From Colwellia psychrerythraea (lineage in GTDB: Bacteria > Pseudomonadota > Gammaproteobacteria > Enterobacterales > Alteromonadaceae): a stretch of DNA of 64,000 nucleotides. Location of the stretch: positions 1 through 64,000 of the forward strand of contig NZ_JQED01000040.1 in assembly GCF_000764225.1 (NCBI RefSeq). Reading direction: 5' to 3'. The notes below the pieces were generated by a model. That model had not been told where the DNA came from and made no database searches. It was given only the letters and a program-made list of their open reading frames with translations. Shown here one piece after another: positions 61,035-64,000 of this stretch (position 1 is its first letter; each line of letters begins with the position of its first letter). Both the position numbers and the translations under genes were made by a program.

Positions 61035-61979
61035 ATGACAGAAGCACAGCTAACCTTAGCCACAACAAAACTATCGCCAACTCAAAAAACACAGTTTGTA
61101 AAATTAGAAAAGAAACTCCGACGTAATGTTGGTCAAGCCATTGCGCAATATAATATGATTGAAGATGGCGACAAAGTGATGGTGTGCTTATCTGGTGGCA
61201 AAGACAGTTATGCCATGCTTAGTATTCTTATGCGATTAAAAGAATCTGCTCCGATTCATTTTGACATCATTGCTGTTAATTTAGATCAAAAGCAACCTGG
61301 CTTTCCTGAGCATATTTTACCTGAATACCTCGAAAAACTTGGTATCGAATATCATATTATTGAAGAAAATACCTATGGTATTGTTAAAGACAAAGTACCT
61401 GAAGGTAAAACAACGTGTAGTTTGTGCTCTAGATTACGTCGGGCTGTTTTATACAAAGCAGCTAAAAATATTGGTGCGACTAAAATAGCACTTGGTCATC
61501 ATCGTGATGACATGATTGAAACACTTATGCTGAATATGTTTTATGGCGGTAAAATGAAGGCAATGCCAGCAAAGCTTGTCTCAGATAATGGTGAGCACGT
61601 GGTTATTCGTCCATTAGCTTTTTGTAAAGAAAGCGAACTTATTCAGTACAGTGAATTTAAACAGTTCCCTATTATTCCATGTAACTTGTGTGGCTCTCAG
61701 CCAAACATGCAAAGACAAAATATCAAACGTATGTTAAATGACTGGCATACTCAATTCCCTGGCAGAATTGAATCTATGTTCACCGCGATGCAAAATGTTG
61801 TTCCTTCTCATTTGTGTGACAGCGAGTTATTTGATTTTAAGAGTATTAACAGTACATCTGGTATTATTAATGGAGGTGATACAGCCTTCGATGAAGCCGT
61901 GATTGAAACACCTGACAACTTATCTCGTAAAGTTCACCTTAATACTGATCAGCAGCTCAATGTAGTTGAAGTAAAGTAA
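61035..61979 (+). CDS. ttcA: tRNA 2-thiocytidine synthetase TtcA
   Basis: Thiolates C32 of certain tRNAs using an iron-sulfur cluster. 314 residues. PP-loop [12 protein letters not shown] binds ATP; the cluster Cys pair is in [11 protein letters not shown] with the third in [37 protein letters not shown] is characteristic. Followed by a strong terminator. Confidence 0.96.
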   Translation: MTEAQLTLATTKLSPTQKTQFVKLEKKLRRNVGQAIAQYNMIEDGDKVMVCLSGGKDSYAMLSILMRLKESAPIHFDIIAVNLDQKQPGFPEHILPEYLEKLGIEYHIIEENTYGIVKDKVPEGKTTCSLCSRLRRAVLYKAAKNIGATKIALGHHRDDMIETLMLNMFYGGKMKAMPAKLVSDNGEHVVIRPLAFCKESELIQYSEFKQFPIIPCNLCGSQPNMQRQNIKRMLNDWHTQFPGRIESMFTAMQNVVPSHLCDSELFDFKSINSTSGIINGGDTAFDEAVIETPDNLSRKVHLNTDQQLNVVEVK

Positions 61980-62023
61980 TTGCTAGCTATTTGATCAACT
62001 GTTTAAAAAGAAACACGACAACT

Positions 62024-62057
62024 AAAACGGCCAATGTTTATTACATTGGCCGTTTTT
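62024..62057. terminator. Terminator between ttcA and the Bax-like gene
   Basis: AAAACGGCCAATGT stem with its complement ACATTGGCCGTTTT, four- to five-base loop and T run, 45 bases past the ttcA stop. Symmetrical, so it may act on both strands. Confidence 0.9.
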
Positions 62058-62128
62058 GATTTAATCATTTTTTATGATTATTTACCCCAGCAAAATCAAA
62101 GTACTAAATACTGAGAAATTATAATTAA

Positions 62129-63007
62129 TTACTCCGCTGAAGCTGTCTGTTCACTACTTGGTTTAATGAAGTAACGTTGATTATGTCTTAACATATCGGT
62201 TAAATCTAACACGTACTGTGCGCCGCGTTCAGAATATGGTAATAGACCCGTTGCTAGGATTTCGGCATCAAGTGGCTGGTCTTGTGCTCTTAACTCTGCA
62301 CGAATCGTTCTAAATACATGATAAGCATTATGCTTATTTATGTTATTAAAATAGCCAGAAACGGCAGCTTCAACACTTTGAAATGCTGCGACTTCATGCT
62401 TAGCGCCCGTATTTCTTCCTCCTGGCACCATGCCACAGCCCGTTCGATAACACCAAATACCAAAAAAGTTCAAACCGATGCGGGCAAAACGTGATGTTCC
62501 CCACGCCGATTCATTGGCAGCTTGTACTAATACTAATGACGTTGGGATAACGTCAACTCGTACCAACAAATCATTGATTTGTTGTAAGGTTGAAGCTTCC
62601 TTATTAATTCGATAAGCCTTAATTAGCCCTTGCAGTGAATTTTCTTCATCTGCGGTAAGTCCTAAACCAAGAGAGATCTGCTCATGCCAAAACTCAAGTT
62701 TCGATCTATCCTCGGCCAATTCATTATTTTTAGCTTCAATGGCTGGGCGAATAAAAGCAAAGAATCGGCGTTTTTTAGTTGGAATATCATAAATAGCACC
62801 AAAATCAGGTAAATCTACCTGATGCAAAGGCTTCTCTTTTACCTTCACTTTTTCAACAACTTGAGCCACAGCCTTATCAGCTTTAGGTTTAGCTGCCACC
62901 TCTACTACAGCAACTAAAGGTTTAGGTACTAAAAAAGTAAAAGGTGCAACTATTGCTATAAGTAACGCAAGACATAAAATAGAGCGAATGAATAACTTTG
63001 TTTTCAT
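62129..63007 (-). CDS. Bax-like glucosaminidase-domain protein
   Basis: 292 residues. N-terminal membrane anchor (about 8-28), a Lys/Val/Ala-rich linker (about 30-65), then a Bax/FlgJ-type glucosaminidase domain with the catalytic Glu in QAANESAWGTSRFA, NFFGIWCYRTGCGMVPG and SVEAAVSGYFNNIN. Likely cuts or binds the cell wall from the periplasmic side. 25 bases after the membrane-protein gene on the same strand, so probably one operon. Confidence 0.85.
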   Translation of the reverse strand: MKTKLFIRSILCLALLIAIVAPFTFLVPKPLVAVVEVAAKPKADKAVAQVVEKVKVKEKPLHQVDLPDFGAIYDIPTKKRRFFAFIRPAIEAKNNELAEDRSKLEFWHEQISLGLGLTADEENSLQGLIKAYRINKEASTLQQINDLLVRVDVIPTSLVLVQAANESAWGTSRFARIGLNFFGIWCYRTGCGMVPGGRNTGAKHEVAAFQSVEAAVSGYFNNINKHNAYHVFRTIRAELRAQDQPLDAEILATGLLPYSERGAQYVLDLTDMLRHNQRYFIKPSSEQTASAE

Positions 63008-63032
63008 AAAAGTTCCTTATTTATGATGAAAA

Positions 63033-63860
63033 TTAAGCTGAAAAAGTATCATCTGAACCATTCTGATCAGAGTCGGTATTAGCAGCATGACTTAAACCAT
63101 TTTCAACATTTTTTTGTTCCATAAAAACACCAAATATCTCACGATACAAGACGCCTTTAATATTGTAATACCAAGGCGCTAAATAAGATAAACCAAATAA
63201 AAATAACATAACAGCAAGCGGTGCAAAACTCGACTCAATTAATAATGCAATAGGAAAAGTCAAAGCAATTAGGGTGAGAAATAGAACTAAATAAATAGCC
63301 AATAACGAAACTATCTTAAAGCGTAAAGCTTTAACAGATAAAACAATAGCTTGCACTGGAGTAAGTCTTTTTTCTACCACTAAAGGAATAGTTAATGATA
63401 GAAGAACGGCTAAAAATATACCCGGTATTATGTAGAATTGAAAACCAATACCAATCAATAGAGACGTTAAGAGTGCGCACAAAGCAACCCAGCTGCCACG
63501 ATGTAAAAACGAAAAAATCATTTTACTTCGCGTTGGTTTTTTAACTGCGTGGAACACTCCCATCATTTCAATGCCAGCCATAAAAGGCCAAACGGCAATA
63601 GTTACGATAACATTAATCAATTGCAGTAACTCTGGGTCATTGATAACTAGTTCAATACCACCAAAAAAACTGCTGGAAATAAAGGAGACGACCATGCCAA
63701 ACACTGACACTAAAATCAGCGCTATGTTAATAGACATTCTTGACTGCAATGTTTGCTGCCATGCCTCGGTCAAAATAGCCTTAACATCAATTGAGTATTC
63801 ACCTTTTACAGCACGCTCAACACTACCACCAATGGATACAATTATATTTTCTTCTGGCAA
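63033..63860 (-). CDS. Polytopic membrane protein, six predicted helices
   Basis: 275 residues: cytoplasmic N-terminus of about 40, helices near 46-65, 82-102, 123-146, 150-165, 182-205 and 210-232, and a polar C-terminus ending in an Asp/Ser/Asn-rich stretch. Resembles the general DUF/YciC-type membrane proteins with LTPVQAIVLSVKALR in a loop, but I cannot name the family. First gene of a two-gene operon with the Bax-like gene. Confidence 0.6.
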   Translation of the reverse strand: MPEENIIVSIGGSVERAVKGEYSIDVKAILTEAWQQTLQSRMSINIALILVSVFGMVVSFISSSFFGGIELVINDPELLQLINVIVTIAVWPFMAGIEMMGVFHAVKKPTRSKMIFSFLHRGSWVALCALLTSLLIGIGFQFYIIPGIFLAVLLSLTIPLVVEKRLTPVQAIVLSVKALRFKIVSLLAIYLVLFLTLIALTFPIALLIESSFAPLAVMLFLFGLSYLAPWYYNIKGVLYREIFGVFMEQKNVENGLSHAANTDSDQNGSDDTFSA

Positions 63861-64000
63861 AGCTAACCCTTTTTAATTCATTAAAACTGCATTTGTAACC
63901 TATTATACTGGAAATGAAAACAGATTGCTCTCTGCTCAATTTAACAACAATTTGACAAGGATTACTCAAAGTGAATAAAAAAAATATACTTAAGTAAGAT

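Overview
This AT-rich window looks like a chromosome segment of a marine gammaproteobacterium of the order Alteromonadales, most likely Colwelliaceae (Colwellia or a close relative). The best clue is a dimeric NADP-isocitrate dehydrogenase gene (icd) directly beside a monomeric NADP-isocitrate dehydrogenase gene, the pair known from the psychrophile Colwellia maris. The gamma-proteobacterial gene orders rluE-nudJ-mnmA-hflD-purB, clpS-clpA with cspD, and thrS-infC-rpmI-rplT support the class. Almost all of the window is ordinary chromosome; no prophage, CRISPR array, rRNA or intact transposase is visible.

Layout. 0-6 kb: a heavy-metal RND efflux operon (czcI-like, czcB, czcA) without its own outer-membrane channel gene, next to a 2OG-Fe(II) oxygenase. 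6.7-13.5 kb: a tightly overlapping six-gene minus-strand operon that I cannot match to a described pathway. It encodes a 92-residue orphan protein, a PqqD-like peptide-binding protein, a tandem ATP-grasp ligase whose first half has lost a key motif, a DAP-decarboxylase-like PLP enzyme, a urea-transporter domain fused to a degenerate sirtuin domain, and a dienelactone-hydrolase-like enzyme. This is the best candidate for an undescribed system. 14-26 kb: a degenerate GGDEF protein, cell-wall recycling (namZ, murQ) with alr, queuosine genes queE/queC, and uvrB translationally coupled to a MATE exporter. 25.6-26.6 kb: four identical tRNA-Asn genes plus three decayed, structured tRNA-Asn-like copies.

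26.6-45 kb: housekeeping genes: clpA/clpS, cspD, both isocitrate dehydrogenases, rluE-nudJ-mnmA-hflD-purB, a leucine-dehydrogenase-type enzyme, purC, and the thrS-infC-rpmI-rplT operon. infC appears to start at AUU, as in E. coli, and thrS has a terminator-like hairpin in its leader. 45-51 kb: a START-like secreted protein, an FAD-dependent dehydrogenase, fdxA, a fructosamine-kinase-family gene, a CPXCG protein, a second MATE exporter, and an odd tRNA with anticodon GAC.

51-58.3 kb: a probable zinc-starvation region: an ABC transporter of the FtsX type, a DUF3299 lipoprotein, a dihydroorotase paralogue lacking one metal-binding His, a DUF2796/ZrgA-like His-rich protein, a HisI paralogue and a COG0523 GTPase. 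A perfect 32-bp Zur-like palindrome sits in front of the COG0523 gene. 58.3-64 kb: a gene-poor stretch with a putative PD-(D/E)XK-like orphan and the second copy of a roughly 162-bp dispersed repeat (the first is at 15.5 kb), then a DUF3135 gene, ttcA, a Bax-type glucosaminidase and a membrane protein.
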